Counted from the first letter of the stretch, positions 8,031-18,157 are shown. The stretch is 64,000 nucleotides of DNA from Planococcus halocryophilus (GCF_001687585.2 NZ_CP016537.2:2142001-2206000); one strand, 5' to 3'. Made by a program: numbers and translations. The notes: generated from the sequence alone by a model not told the origin.

Positions 8031-9080
8031 TTACTTCGCCTCCTTCTTCTTAGCTGATGCACGGAGCAGCAGCAAGCGAATGATGTAGCCTGAAGCTACA
8101 AAGAAGATAATAACTGCGATAACAATTTCAACAATTTCAATTGGAATACCGGCAGCATTCGGCATATTTAATGCTCCGTACTTTAATGAACCAAATAATG
8201 TAGCACCAAACACAACACCAAGAGGTGTGTTCATGCCCAATAAGGCTACCGCGATTCCATCAAATCCGATACCAGTAAATCCACCTTTAGAAGACACATA
8301 CTCGAAAGTTCCAAGGGCTTCCATTGCGCCACCAAGACCGGCAAATGCACCAGAAATAACCATGGCTAATATGATGTTTTTATTAACGTTCATACCTGCA
8401 TATTGAGAAGCGTTTTGGTTAAACCCAACTGCTTTCAACTCAAATCCAAGCGTCGTTTTTTCTAAAATAAGCCACATCACACCAACCATCACTAATGCAA
8501 TAATAATCCCGAAATGCAGTCGTGAAAATTCGGTTAAGTTTTGTAAAAACTCAGAACGTAGAGAAGCACTTGCGTAAATATTGCCTGTGCGATCTCCACC
8601 GTCAGAAACTGTACGAATTAATGCATTTGTTACGTGTAATGCAATATAGTTCATCATAATTGTAACGATAACTTCGTGTACACGGAATTTCGCTTTTAAA
8701 AGACCTGGAACGAAGCCCCATATTGCACCGGCTACAGCTGCAGCCAAAATTGCTAAAGGCAAGTGGATAATTTTTGGTAATTCTACAGCTACTCCAACGT
8801 AAGCTGCAGCAAACCAACCTACAATTAATTGTCCTTCAACACCGATATTAAATAGACCTGAGCGGAATGCAAAAGCTACCGCAAGACCAGCTAATAAATA
8901 AGGGGTGATTTGGCGAATTGTTTCACCGATAGTATATAAGTCTCCAAAAATTCCGTTCCAAAGAGCGGCATAGCCTTTAAGTGGGTCATAGCCGCTGACC
9001 AGCATAATAACTGCGCCGACCAACAATCCTAAAATAACGGAAATGATGGGGACCAAGAGATTGGTCGCTCTATTCGACAT
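8031..9080 (-). CDS. nupP: Nucleoside ABC transporter permease (NupP-like)
   Basis: A 349-residue permease with about nine to ten membrane helices and the family motif FNIGVEGQLIVG; it is the partner of NupQ. The ATG at 9080 has AGGTGAGG seven bases before it; an in-frame GTG four codons earlier overlaps that ribosome site and was not chosen. The start overlaps the nupO stop by 11 bases, consistent with coupled translation. The operon order nupN-O-P-Q (binding protein, ATPase, two permeases) is complete and uninterrupted. Confidence 0.88.
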   Translation of the reverse strand: MSNRATNLLVPIISVILGLLVGAVIMLVSGYDPLKGYAALWNGIFGDLYTIGETIRQITPYLLAGLAVAFAFRSGLFNIGVEGQLIVGWFAAAYVGVAVELPKIIHLPLAILAAAVAGAIWGFVPGLLKAKFRVHEVIVTIMMNYIALHVTNALIRTVSDGGDRTGNIYASASLRSEFLQNLTEFSRLHFGIIIALVMVGVMWLILEKTTLGFELKAVGFNQNASQYAGMNVNKNIILAMVISGAFAGLGGAMEALGTFEYVSSKGGFTGIGFDGIAVALLGMNTPLGVVFGATLFGSLKYGALNMPNAAGIPIEIVEIVIAVIIFFVASGYIIRLLLLRASAKKKEAK

Positions 9081-10629
9081 GCTGATCCTCACCTTTCTGT
9101 GTTAAATCCTGTGTTTTTTTCTGATCAGTATGTCCTGCCATCAATAAACCTAGCTCTTGCTCGGTCGTCGTTTCTGGCGTCACAATATCCACTATTTCTC
9201 CATCATGAATAACGGCAATGCGATCTGAAACGTTCATAACCTCGTCTAATTCAAACGAAATCAACAATACGGCTTTTCCATTATCGCGCTGTTCAATTAA
9301 ACGACTATGAATAAATTCGATAGCCCCAACATCTAATCCCCTAGTTGGTAAGGCAGCAATCAATAAATCAGGATTTCGGTCAACTTCTCGGCCAATAATC
9401 GCTTTTTGTTGATTCCCACCAGATAGTGAACGAGCTAACTCTGATGGACCTTGTGTTCGAACGTCAAAATCTTTAATAATTTGCAAAGCTTTTTCATTGA
9501 TTTTGTTGTAATCGATGATGCCAGATTTAGAAATCGGCTTCATATAGTAGGTTTGAAGCGAAATATTATGACCAATTGGAAAATCCAGTACCAGTCCATG
9601 CTTATGTCTGTCTTGAGGAATATGTCCAACGCCTGACTCTATTACTTTACGGGGTTTCATGTTGGTAACATTTTTTCCATTAATTGAAATGGTTCCGCTC
9701 TTTACTTTTCGAAGCCCTGTAATCGCTTCGATTAATTCAGACTGTCCATTTCCATCAATTCCTGCAATTCCGACAATTTCGCCTTTACGGACATTCAAAT
9801 TCAAGTGTTTCACTTTTTCAATGCCACGATAATCAAGGACGACTAAATCTTTAATATCCAAAATTTCTTCTCCTGGGAACGATTCCCCTTTTACAGTAGT
9901 AAATTCGACTTGGCGTCCAACCATCAAGGATGCCAGATCGTTCGGATTGGTTTCTGCTGTAATAACCGTTCCAATTCCTTGTCCTTTTCGAATAACTGTT
10001 ACGCGGTCAGAAACATCCATAATTTCTTTTAGTTTATGCGTAATTAAAATAATAGATTTTCCTTCAGCGATTAAACGCTTCATAATTTGAATCAATTCGA
10101 CAATTTCCTGTGGGGTTAATGAAGCCGTTGGTTCGTCAAAGATCAAAATTTCAGCGCCGCGATACAAAGTTTTCAATATCTCTACACGCTGTTGCATACC
10201 TACCGATATATCTTGAATGATAGCATTCGGATCAACGTTTAGGCCGTATTGTTCAGACAGTGCCTGTACTTTTTTAGCAGCGTCTTTTTTATTTGTAACA
10301 CCATATTTTGTTGGCTCGGTTCCCAAAATGATATTTTCTGTAACTGAAAAATTTTCGACCAACATGAAATGCTGGTGAACCATTCCGATACCAAGATCAT
10401 TCGCTATATTTGGATTAGAAATGTCTACTTTTTTTCCGCGAACTCGGATTTCTCCGCCTTCTGGCTGATACAAACCAAACAAAATGTTCATTAATGTCGA
10501 TTTTCCAGCGCCGTTTTCCCCTAGTAATGCGTGAATTTCTCCCTTTTTCAGTTGCAGCGTAATATTGTCATTAGCGACAAATGTACCGAACTCTTTACGG
10601 ATATTCAGCATTTCAATTACATACTCCAC
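9070..10629 (-). CDS. nupO: Nucleoside ABC transporter ATPase with two nucleotide-binding domains (NupO-like)
   Basis: A 519-residue tandem ATPase. Domain 1 has Walker A GENGAGKST (residues 37-45) and a SVGMQQRVEI signature; domain 2, from about residue 260, has a degenerate P-loop GIDGNGQSE and a good LSGGNQQKAI signature. This sugar/nucleoside-type double ATPase powers the NupPQ permease. I place the start at the GTG at 10629 (MEYVIEMLNIRKEF), which follows GAGGGAG and matches the family N-terminus; an ATG 24 codons upstream would add an unrelated extension across the ribosome site. Confidence 0.88.
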   Translation of the reverse strand: MEYVIEMLNIRKEFGTFVANDNITLQLKKGEIHALLGENGAGKSTLMNILFGLYQPEGGEIRVRGKKVDISNPNIANDLGIGMVHQHFMLVENFSVTENIILGTEPTKYGVTNKKDAAKKVQALSEQYGLNVDPNAIIQDISVGMQQRVEILKTLYRGAEILIFDEPTASLTPQEIVELIQIMKRLIAEGKSIILITHKLKEIMDVSDRVTVIRKGQGIGTVITAETNPNDLASLMVGRQVEFTTVKGESFPGEEILDIKDLVVLDYRGIEKVKHLNLNVRKGEIVGIAGIDGNGQSELIEAITGLRKVKSGTISINGKNVTNMKPRKVIESGVGHIPQDRHKHGLVLDFPIGHNISLQTYYMKPISKSGIIDYNKINEKALQIIKDFDVRTQGPSELARSLSGGNQQKAIIGREVDRNPDLLIAALPTRGLDVGAIEFIHSRLIEQRDNGKAVLLISFELDEVMNVSDRIAVIHDGEIVDIVTPETTTEQELGLLMAGHTDQKKTQDLTQKGEDQHVE

Positions 10630-10743
10630 TGTTGTCACTCCCTCAAGACTGCTAACTTTTTTAAAAAAATTAATTAATACAGGAAAGGCTTCCGTTTCCA
10701 AAAACCTTTCATCTATTAATTTCTATCAAATAGACAAAAAAAA

Positions 10744-10774
10744 TCATAAAGACCGGTTAAACCGGCCTTTATGA
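10744..10774 (-). terminator. Intercistronic terminator between nupN and nupO
   Basis: The minus strand carries TCATAAAGGCCGGTTT, a two-base loop and the paired arm, followed by eight T. It lies between the binding-protein gene and the ATPase gene, so it probably lets nupN be made in excess of the downstream membrane components. Confidence 0.75.
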
Positions 10775-10795
10775 TGACCGTCTTAAAACTTTCTA

Positions 10796-11869
10796 TTACT
10801 CTACAGTTTCAGGAACTTCAATGTCACCATTGATTACTTGTTGTTTAAATTCTTCAATTTTCGCCATCACGTCTTCAGGAATTGCTCCACGTGAATCAGC
10901 TAAATCTACGCCATCATCAGACAAACCGTAAGTAACTGTTTCGCCACCTGGGAATTCGCCTGCCATAGCTTGTTCAGAAATATTGATTACAGCTGTATCT
11001 ACGCGCTTCAATACTGAAGTCAAAGTAACGTTAGTGTCACCCGTTGCACCTTCATCGTATTGATCCGAATCTACACCAATAACCCAAATATTTGCTTCTG
11101 GATTCGACTCTTTACGTTCTTTAGCTTCAGTGAAAACACCGTTACCAGTACCACCAGCTGCGTGGAAAATGATATCTGCTCCAGCAGAATACATACGGTT
11201 CGCAGTTGTTTTACCTAATTCCGCTTTATCAAAAGCACCTGTGTATTGAACATCAACTTCAACTGACTCATCTACAGCTGCAACTCCTGCAAGGAATCCT
11301 GCTTCAAAACGTTCAATTACTGGAATTTCCATTCCACCAACAAAACCAATTTTCTTCGTTTCAGACATTAAAGCCGCTGCTACACCCGCAAGGAATGCAC
11401 CTTCTTGCTCTTTAAAAAGAACACTTGCAACGTTTGGAGCATCAACTACTGCATCAATAATAGCAATTTGTGCTTCAGGCTGTTGTTCAGCAATTTCTGA
11501 TACAGCGCCTTCCATCAAGAAACCAATTCCGAATACAACATCGAAATCGCGACGGATCAAGTTGTTCAGGTTTGTGTTGTAATCCGCATCTGATACAGAT
11601 TGAAGATAGTCATAGCCGCCATCGCCTTTTTCAAGACCATTGTCTTTACCAAATTGCTGAAGACCTTCCCATGCAGATTGGTTAAAGGATTTATCATCTA
11701 CTCCTCCAACATCAGTAACCATGGCTGCAGAAAAATCTGAAGTTTCTTCTCCGCCTTCTCCCCCACCAGTTTCACCGTTTGAAGTATCTTCGTCGCTACC
11801 GCATGCAGCAAGCATAGTTCCAGCAGCAAGCATTAATGATAAACCTAGACCAAATTTACGTTTTGTCAA
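10796..11869 (-). CDS. nupN: BMP-family nucleoside-binding lipoprotein (NupN-like)
   Basis: A 357-residue extracytoplasmic solute-binding lipoprotein. The signal peptide ends in the lipobox LAAC with the lipidated Cys at residue 23, followed by an acidic Gly/Glu/Asp/Ser linker and the BMP (PnrA-like) domain, for example TDVGGVDDKSFNQSAWEGL and FAGGTGNGVF-like ligand segments (here HAAGGTGNGVF). The start is a TTG at 11869 preceded by TTGGGGG; a TTG five codons earlier overlaps that site. The gene is 46 bases after the GntR regulator and heads nupNOPQ. Family members bind purine nucleosides; the exact ligand is not visible. Confidence 0.88.
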   Translation of the reverse strand: MTKRKFGLGLSLMLAAGTMLAACGSDEDTSNGETGGGEGGEETSDFSAAMVTDVGGVDDKSFNQSAWEGLQQFGKDNGLEKGDGGYDYLQSVSDADYNTNLNNLIRRDFDVVFGIGFLMEGAVSEIAEQQPEAQIAIIDAVVDAPNVASVLFKEQEGAFLAGVAAALMSETKKIGFVGGMEIPVIERFEAGFLAGVAAVDESVEVDVQYTGAFDKAELGKTTANRMYSAGADIIFHAAGGTGNGVFTEAKERKESNPEANIWVIGVDSDQYDEGATGDTNVTLTSVLKRVDTAVINISEQAMAGEFPGGETVTYGLSDDGVDLADSRGAIPEDVMAKIEEFKQQVINGDIEVPETVE

Positions 11870-11915
11870 TGTAATAACCCCCAAGGTTTTTTGATATTAG
11901 CAGGAATTTGATGTT

Positions 11916-12644
11916 TTACATACGTTTGCGAACCACATGAAAGCTAAATTTATCAGCTCTAAAGTAATTCTTTGAATAAAGCACCAATCGATCGTCTTCA
12001 TCGTAATGGAGCTGTTTTAAAACAAGTAATGCTGTTTCCGGTTCACACTCCAGGATTGGCGAAGCATCCTCATGATAACCAGTCGGATCAATAAATGTCA
12101 CCGCATAGGAGATATGAATGTCTCCAGATTCTTCAATCGCTTTAAAAATGGAGCTTTCTGTGCGTTTCAAAAAATCTGTAGGCAAATACGCGGAAGGAAC
12201 CTTGTCGATACAATAAACTACAGGGTCGCTGTTTGCCGTACGAACGCGTTCAATAGTAATAATGGTATCATCGCCAGTGCAATGAAAGCGTTTTATATCT
12301 TCTTCAGAAGAAAGGCCCTCTGACGTGCTTAAGTAAATAGCACCGGGTTCCATTCCTGCCTGTCGGATCATATCGGATACACTTGTCAATTGCTCAATTC
12401 CTGATGAAAACAAAGGTTTTGAATTGACGAATGTCCCAACTCCGTGGCGTCTGACGATAATATTATCTTCTTCCAACAACCGAAGCGCTTCTCGTAAAGT
12501 CGCTCGACTGACTCCAAGTGTTTTCGATAATTCGAATTCGGACGGCAACTTCTCTTTCTCTTTGTAGACGCCCGCAGCAATATCCTGTTTCATTCGATCG
12601 ATTACTTGAAGGTACAAAGCACGATGATCCGATTTAATTGTCAT
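11916..12644 (-). CDS. ymfC: GntR/HutC-family transcription regulator (YmfC-like)
   Basis: A 242-residue regulator with an N-terminal winged helix-turn-helix (residues about 8-75, [20 protein letters not shown]) and a C-terminal UTRA-type effector domain. It lies directly upstream of nupN, and in the position of B. subtilis ymfC after the DNA translocase gene. The ATG at 12644 is preferred; a GTG four codons upstream overlaps the GGTGG ribosome site. An ATCAGA-TG-TCTGAT inverted repeat in its leader is a plausible autoregulatory operator. Control of nupNOPQ and a nucleoside-related effector are inferences from adjacency. Confidence 0.83.
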   Translation of the reverse strand: MTIKSDHRALYLQVIDRMKQDIAAGVYKEKEKLPSEFELSKTLGVSRATLREALRLLEEDNIIVRRHGVGTFVNSKPLFSSGIEQLTSVSDMIRQAGMEPGAIYLSTSEGLSSEEDIKRFHCTGDDTIITIERVRTANSDPVVYCIDKVPSAYLPTDFLKRTESSIFKAIEESGDIHISYAVTFIDPTGYHEDASPILECEPETALLVLKQLHYDEDDRLVLYSKNYFRADKFSFHVVRKRM

Positions 12645-12667
12645 ACGATTCACCACCCATGACAGAG

Positions 12668-12681
12668 ATCAGACATCTGAT
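12668..12681. promoter_or_regulatory. Inverted repeat, candidate GntR operator
   Basis: Minus strand reads ATCAGATGTCTGAT, two perfect six-base half sites around a two-base centre. It lies 24 bases before the regulator's start codon and roughly 20 bases after the predicted transcription start, a typical place for autorepression. Confidence 0.55.
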
Positions 12682-12707
12682 GTAAAACATTCCTACTAAT
12701 CAGAATT

Positions 12708-12736
12708 ACTATAACACTTATTAGAAACGAAATAAA
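12708..12736 (-). promoter_or_regulatory. Weak predicted promoter of the GntR-nup operon
   Basis: TATAGT (12708-12713) with a TTTATT hexamer 17 bases upstream (12731-12736), in a very AT-rich 175-base gap. The -35 match is poor, so the position is uncertain. Confidence 0.33.
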
Positions 12737-12819
12737 TAGTAATTTGTCGAATTCAGCGAATTTTCGGTTCTCGAATAAATAAACTAGTGATTAATTTATC
12801 ACACTTAACTTCAAATTAC

Positions 12820-15174
12820 TCAATAATCCTCCTGCTTTGGAACTAGTACGGTACGAGGTTTACTGCCTTCATAAGGTCCAACGACACCACGTTGTTCCAT
12901 TTGATCAATAATTCGAGCCGCACGTGAATACCCCACACGGAATCGGCGCTGTAACATCGAAACGGAGGCTGTTTGCATTTCTGTAACTAGCTTTACCGCT
13001 TCATCGTAAATTTCATCTGTTTCTTCGTCTATTTTGGTTTCATCAATTTCACTCGGAATCATATCTTCCTGATATTGCGCTTTTTGTTGTTCGATTACAA
13101 AGTCTACAATTTTTTCGACTTCTGAATCAGACAAGAACGCTCCTTGGACACGCACCGGTTTTGATTGACCAGCACCTAAGAACAACATGTCTCCACGACC
13201 AAGTAATTTTTCAGCGCCACCCATATCTAGTATTGTGCGCGAATCGATAGATGATGAAACGGCAAAAGCTATTCGAGACGGAATATTCGCTTTGATCACT
13301 CCTGTGATGACGTTAACACTTGGACGCTGTGTCGCAATAATCAAGTGAATTCCTGCTGCACGCGCCATCTGAGCTAAACGCGTAATGGCATCTTCTACTT
13401 CGTTTGATGCAACCATCATTAAATCAGCCAACTCATCTACGATGACTACGATAAATGGTAACTTCGGATGCTTGTCTTCGTTTTCTTCGTTGAAAACACG
13501 GACATATTCGTTATAACCTTCAATATTTCGTGTACCTGTATGAGAGAAAAGTTCGTATCTTCTTTCCATCTCTGAAACAATTTTCTTTAATGCTTGTGCT
13601 GCTTTACGCGGATCTGTAACAACGGGTGCTAAAAGATGTGGTATGCCGTTATAGACGTTTAACTCGACCATTTTCGGGTCAATCATCATCATCTTCACTT
13701 CATGCGGTTTAGCACGCATAATAATGCTAGTAATAATGCCGTTAATACAGACTGATTTCCCGCTACCCGTCGAACCAGCAACTAAAAGATGTGGCATTTT
13801 ATTTAATTGGGTCATGACAGCCTGACCGGTAACATCTCTACCGAGTGCAAATAATAATTTAGCGTCGGGCTGGTTGTTTTCTTCTGACTCCAACACTTCA
13901 CGTAAGCTAACAATTGAAACTTCCGAGTTTGGCACTTCAATCCCGATTGCAGATTTCCCTGGAATGGGTGCTTCGATACGGATATCACGTGCTGCTAAAG
14001 CTAAAGCTAAATCATCATGTAAACTAACAATTTTACTTACTTTTACACCTGTATCTGGCAATACTTCGTATTTTGTAACCGCAGGACCTAAATGAACTTG
14101 CGTTACTTTTGCTCTTACGCCAAAGCTTTGGAACGTTTTTTCAAGTTTTTTGGCGTTTTTTTGAATGCCGGAATATTCTCCGCTTTGATCGTGATGTGGC
14201 GGCAGAGTCAACAAACTTAGTGGTGGCAATTGATATTCCTCATTCTCTAGCTCTTCAGCAGTTGATAATAATTGGACGTCAGCTGTCTCTTGTGGTTCTT
14301 CTACAGCTACTTGTGGAGGCGCTGCTTGTTTCGGTTTAACATTTTCCGTAAATGCCGAAATAATCGGCGCTTCTTGTTTTGACTCGTATAAAAGATTTCC
14401 TTCTTGGTCGTCATCTTCATCATAAGATAATGATTCATTGATTTCCAAAACTTGTTCCGATTCTGATTTCTTACGAGAAGTACTTGTTTTTTTCGGCTTG
14501 CTTTGTTTAAAGCGACTCATTAACGAATCAATAATCGGACGCATACTTGGTATTTTTTCGGCAATAAAAGGAGCAGCGGCTTTTCCTGTTAAAATAATAG
14601 CGCCAATCGACAATAAAATAATGGCGACGATCCATGTTCCTGCCGTGTCAAAAAGAACGTGCAGTAGCGAGTATAGTAAAGCACCTAAAATTCCGCCTCC
14701 TGTTGCTAAATAACTATTCCAAATAGTTCCTGTCATTTTTGTTGTGCGAATTGTTTCGGCAATAACGTTTGAAGAAGTGATTGGTAAAATGCTATTTGCC
14801 GCCCAAATTAAATGGCAAATTAGCAAAATGCCAATCAACACAAATGTGGATCCGAATGCCACTTTCATTTTAGGTTTTGGCCATTCTCGCTTTACCATGA
14901 CAAATATCGCCACAAAAACGAGTGACACTGGGATTAAGAAAGCCAAATATCCTGCTACATATTCAGCTATATTGTAAAACATTTTGCCAATAACGCCGAG
15001 TTGAAAAGTCATCAAAACTGCAATCCCTAATAATATTAAACCGATAACTTCATATGCAATCATTGGCATGGGTTGTCTTTTTTTGTTTTTCGGCTTTGCT
15101 TTCGGTTTCGATTTTGTTCTTGCTCTTGCTCTCGCTTGTGACTTTTTCTTCGCGGTTTCACGAGCCCTATTCAT
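12820..15174 (-). CDS. ftsK: FtsK/SpoIIIE-family DNA translocase
   Basis: A 784-residue septal DNA pump. After a very basic Arg/Lys N-terminus come four membrane helices (roughly residues 38-190), a charged linker, the alpha/beta motor with Walker A GSTGSGKS near residue 467 and Walker [11 protein letters not shown], and a C-terminal gamma winged helix ([16 protein letters not shown]) that reads chromosome-polarity sequences. By position it is the spoIIIE orthologue. Sporulation genes are missing from this region, so a role in vegetative chromosome clearance from the septum is more likely. Start ATG at 15174 follows GTGAGGGATAGGT. tepA, its B. subtilis upstream neighbour, is absent. Confidence 0.93.
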   Translation of the reverse strand: MNRARETAKKKSQARARARTKSKPKAKPKNKKRQPMPMIAYEVIGLILLGIAVLMTFQLGVIGKMFYNIAEYVAGYLAFLIPVSLVFVAIFVMVKREWPKPKMKVAFGSTFVLIGILLICHLIWAANSILPITSSNVIAETIRTTKMTGTIWNSYLATGGGILGALLYSLLHVLFDTAGTWIVAIILLSIGAIILTGKAAAPFIAEKIPSMRPIIDSLMSRFKQSKPKKTSTSRKKSESEQVLEINESLSYDEDDDQEGNLLYESKQEAPIISAFTENVKPKQAAPPQVAVEEPQETADVQLLSTAEELENEEYQLPPLSLLTLPPHHDQSGEYSGIQKNAKKLEKTFQSFGVRAKVTQVHLGPAVTKYEVLPDTGVKVSKIVSLHDDLALALAARDIRIEAPIPGKSAIGIEVPNSEVSIVSLREVLESEENNQPDAKLLFALGRDVTGQAVMTQLNKMPHLLVAGSTGSGKSVCINGIITSIIMRAKPHEVKMMMIDPKMVELNVYNGIPHLLAPVVTDPRKAAQALKKIVSEMERRYELFSHTGTRNIEGYNEYVRVFNEENEDKHPKLPFIVVIVDELADLMMVASNEVEDAITRLAQMARAAGIHLIIATQRPSVNVITGVIKANIPSRIAFAVSSSIDSRTILDMGGAEKLLGRGDMLFLGAGQSKPVRVQGAFLSDSEVEKIVDFVIEQQKAQYQEDMIPSEIDETKIDEETDEIYDEAVKLVTEMQTASVSMLQRRFRVGYSRAARIIDQMEQRGVVGPYEGSKPRTVLVPKQEDY

Positions 15175-15202
15175 ACCTATCCCTCACTTCTTCCATAATC
15201 GA

Positions 15203-15243
15203 AAAAGGATTTCCTCCGATAAAATCGGTATGGAAATCCTTTT
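15203..15243 (-). terminator. Terminator after rnjB
   Basis: A 12-base stem (AAAAGGATTTCC with GGAAATCCTTTT) with an internal CCGAT/ATCGG pairing, placed between the RNase J stop and ftsK. The minus strand ends in TTTTTC. Confidence 0.75.
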
Positions 15244-15252
15244 ACTTTTTTC

Positions 15253-16920
15253 TTAGTATTCCATAATAATTGGGATAATCATTGGACGACGTTTTGTTTG
15301 TTGGAACAAATAAGAATTCAATGTGTCACGAATTTCTTGTTTAATATTGTTCCACTCAAATGCATCTCTAGTGACGTATTTTTCAACGACTTTACGAACA
15401 AGACGCGTCGATTCTTCCATAAGTTCCTCTGATTCACGAACATAGACGAACCCGCGTGAAATCATTTCCGGACCAGATGCAATCTTCTTCTCTTTACGGT
15501 TTAATGTAACTACGACAATGAAAATACCATCTTGTGATAGTAATTTACGATCGCGAAGTACGATATTTCCGACATCGCCTATACCAATTCCATCAATTAA
15601 CACATTTCCAGCTGTAACACGTCCGCTCATGCGAACTTTGCCACCTTTATATTCTACGATATCGCCTTTATCTGCGATAAAAATTTCAGACTTGTTCAAA
15701 CCAACTTGTTGGGCTAATTTAGAATGCGCAATGAGCATTTTGTATTCACCTTGAATTGGAATGAAATACTTTGGCTTCATCATATTCAGCATCATTTTCA
15801 AATCTTCTTGACTGCCATGGCCCGAAACGTGAACTTTTTTACTTGAAGTCAACACGTTTGCTCCAGCTTTCGCCAATTTGTTCATTGTTTGGAACATCGG
15901 AACTTCCATACCGGGTGATGGTGTGAATGTGATTAATACTGTGTCCGTTGCTTTGATCTTAACGTCTTTGTGTTGCTTGCGAACCATTTTATCCAGTGCT
16001 TCTAGTGGTTCACCTTGGTTACCTGTAACGATAATAACAACTTCATCATCTCGATAGTTTTCCAAGTCCTTCAATGAAATAACCGTGTCTTCATCAACAG
16101 TCAAATACCCAAGTCTTAAACCGACTTCGTAGCTGCTCTCAAGACTTCTACCTGCTACTGCAACCTTTTTACCTGTCGCTGCCGCAATATCAAATACCTG
16201 CTGGATGCGGATAAAGTTTGATGAATACAATGATACAAGTACACGGCCTTCAGCTGCTAGAAAAGCAGACAAAATATGGTCAGCCACAACAATTTCTGAT
16301 GTTGTATAACCTGGACGTTCTGCTTCTGTTGAATCAGACAACAGCATCAAGACGCCATCTTCTCCTAATTTCGCCATTTTTGCGATATCAGGCTTATAGC
16401 TACCTTTAGCTGATTGGTCGAATTTAAATTCGCCCGTATGCACAATTGCGCCTTCTGATGTGTGGAAGACAATGCCTAATGCGTCAGGAATACTATGTGT
16501 TGTATGGAAAAAAGTCACATGTGTTTTATCAAAGTTCATGCGGCTTTTGTTCGTAACCTCAAAAAACTTCACATGTTTTAAAGAACCTTGTTCTTTAATA
16601 TGTTCTTTAGCCAATGCAATTGTTAATTTCGATCCATAAACAGGCACTTGGATTTTTTTCAATAAATAAGCGATTGATCCAATCGCATCTTCATGTCCGT
16701 GTGTTAAGAAAACACCTTTCACGCGATCTTTGTTTTCTACTAAGAAAGTCATATCCGGAATGACGATATCCACGCCAAGCATCTCATCTTCCGGGAACAT
16801 CAATCCGCTGTCTACGACAAACAAATCTTCGTCAATTTCAATTACATACATAGCTTTGCCGATTTCGCCGACGCCGCCTAAAGGGATAACTCTTATTACT
16901 TCATTTTTAATTTTACTCAA
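15253..16920 (-). CDS. rnjB: Ribonuclease J, RNase J2-like
   Basis: A 555-residue metallo-beta-lactamase/beta-CASP ribonuclease. The key motif at residues 74-79 is HGHEDA, with the final His of the canonical HxHxDH replaced by Ala; this is the substitution typical of the weakly active RNase J2 of Bacillus, which partners RNase J1 in mRNA turnover. The later motif SGHGSQEDLK is intact. The start is a TTG at 16920, seven bases after AGGAGG. It has its own promoter and terminator. In B. subtilis dapG and dapA lie between asd and this gene; both are absent here. Confidence 0.9.
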   Translation of the reverse strand: MSKIKNEVIRVIPLGGVGEIGKAMYVIEIDEDLFVVDSGLMFPEDEMLGVDIVIPDMTFLVENKDRVKGVFLTHGHEDAIGSIAYLLKKIQVPVYGSKLTIALAKEHIKEQGSLKHVKFFEVTNKSRMNFDKTHVTFFHTTHSIPDALGIVFHTSEGAIVHTGEFKFDQSAKGSYKPDIAKMAKLGEDGVLMLLSDSTEAERPGYTTSEIVVADHILSAFLAAEGRVLVSLYSSNFIRIQQVFDIAAATGKKVAVAGRSLESSYEVGLRLGYLTVDEDTVISLKDLENYRDDEVVIIVTGNQGEPLEALDKMVRKQHKDVKIKATDTVLITFTPSPGMEVPMFQTMNKLAKAGANVLTSSKKVHVSGHGSQEDLKMMLNMMKPKYFIPIQGEYKMLIAHSKLAQQVGLNKSEIFIADKGDIVEYKGGKVRMSGRVTAGNVLIDGIGIGDVGNIVLRDRKLLSQDGIFIVVVTLNRKEKKIASGPEMISRGFVYVRESEELMEESTRLVRKVVEKYVTRDAFEWNNIKQEIRDTLNSYLFQQTKRRPMIIPIIMEY

Positions 16921-16963
16921 TTTATTTCCTCCTAAAATTCACCCGTACACATCCATAGACTTC

Positions 16964-16992
16964 ATTATACGGGAATCACCGGAAACAGTCCA
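16964..16992 (-). promoter_or_regulatory. Predicted sigma-A promoter of rnjB
   Basis: TGGACT (16987-16992) and a perfect TATAAT (16964-16969) are separated by 17 bases. Transcription would start near 16957. Confidence 0.6.
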
Positions 16993-17047
16993 AAGAAAAA
17001 ATAAACCGACACATTGGCCGGTCATTTTTAACGACTATTGTTCGGGA

Positions 17048-18082
17048 TCAAATAATATTTTCCTCGATTAACGCTTCAGCAATTTGGACAGAATTTAAAG
17101 CTGCGCCTTTAACCAAATTATCCGAAACGACCCATAGGTGGAAGCCATTCGGGTTATCTAAATCCTGACGAATACGCCCAACAAACACATCATCTAGTCC
17201 AGCCGTCATTAATGGCATCGGGTAAATTTGATTTGAAGGGTCGTCCATTAGTTCAACACCTGGCGCATCGATCATTGCTTGTTTAACTTGATCGACAGTT
17301 GCTGCTTTTTCTAGTTCTACATAGACAGATTCTGAATGACCAGTGACTACCGGTAAACGTACACACGTTGCTGCCACTGCTAAAGAATCATCATGCAGTA
17401 TTTTTTTCGTTTCATTGATCATTTTCATTTCTTCAAATGTATAACCATTGTCAGTGAATTGATCGATTTGCGGAACCACATTAAAAGCAATCGGGTAATG
17501 ATGTTCAGCTGATTTAACCGGCAACACTTTTGCTTCTGCATTTTTTGCATTATCAAAATCAGCAGCTTGCGATTTCAACTCATTAATCGCATCAATTCCA
17601 GCACCTGACACAGCTTGATAGGTAGAAACGACAACCTTTGTCATACCGTACAATTCTTTTAATGGCTGTAACGCACAAACCATTTGAATCGTAGAACAGT
17701 TTGGGTTAGCAATAATACCTTTGTGCAAACGTAAATCATCTTTGTTTACTTCAGGTACAACTAGCGGTACTTCTTTGTCCATACGGAATGCGCTCGTATT
17801 ATCAATGACAATTGCTCCGCGTTTAACAGCTTCCGGTGCAAACTTCTCTGAAACACTGCCACCGGCACTAAACAACGCGATATCGATGCCTTCAAACGAT
17901 TCTGGCTTTGCTTCTTGCACTGTATAGCTTTTGCCATTGAATTCAATTTCTTTTCCAGCAGAACGACTAGAAGACAAAAAGACGATATCTTTTATCGGGA
18001 ATTTTCGTTTCTCCAATTGTTCTTTCATTTGCTGACCAACTGCTCCTGTTGCTCCCATAATTGCCACGTTATATGTTTTCAA
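17048..18082 (-). CDS. asd: Aspartate-semialdehyde dehydrogenase
   Basis: A 344-residue NADPH-dependent enzyme converting aspartyl-4-phosphate to aspartate semialdehyde, the branch point to lysine/diaminopimelate, methionine and threonine. The Rossmann loop GATGAVG is at residues 10-16 and the catalytic Cys is C129 in NPNCSTIQ. The start is a TTG at 18082 after GAGGGAG. In B. subtilis this gene sits in spoVFA-spoVFB-asd-dapG-dapA; here it stands between mlpA and rnjB with none of those neighbours, so it appears to be a single-gene unit. Only a weak hairpin is visible after it near 17005-17025. Confidence 0.94.
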   Translation of the reverse strand: MKTYNVAIMGATGAVGQQMKEQLEKRKFPIKDIVFLSSSRSAGKEIEFNGKSYTVQEAKPESFEGIDIALFSAGGSVSEKFAPEAVKRGAIVIDNTSAFRMDKEVPLVVPEVNKDDLRLHKGIIANPNCSTIQMVCALQPLKELYGMTKVVVSTYQAVSGAGIDAINELKSQAADFDNAKNAEAKVLPVKSAEHHYPIAFNVVPQIDQFTDNGYTFEEMKMINETKKILHDDSLAVAATCVRLPVVTGHSESVYVELEKAATVDQVKQAMIDAPGVELMDDPSNQIYPMPLMTAGLDDVFVGRIRQDLDNPNGFHLWVVSDNLVKGAALNSVQIAEALIEENII

Positions 18083-18157
18083 AATATTCGCTCCCTCTAT
18101 GATGATTTGAGTTATTGTAACATAATTTAGTCTGCTACAGGAATAGAAAACACAAAA

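Noticed and set aside
17003..17025. Possible terminator after asd
   Set aside because: Only about five base pairs (GACCG with CGGTT) and a ten-base loop; T-rich tail is present but the stem is too weak to list.
16730..17071. A 113-codon plus-strand open frame over the rnjB start
   Set aside because: Overlaps the rnjB promoter and coding start in antisense; no ribosome site.
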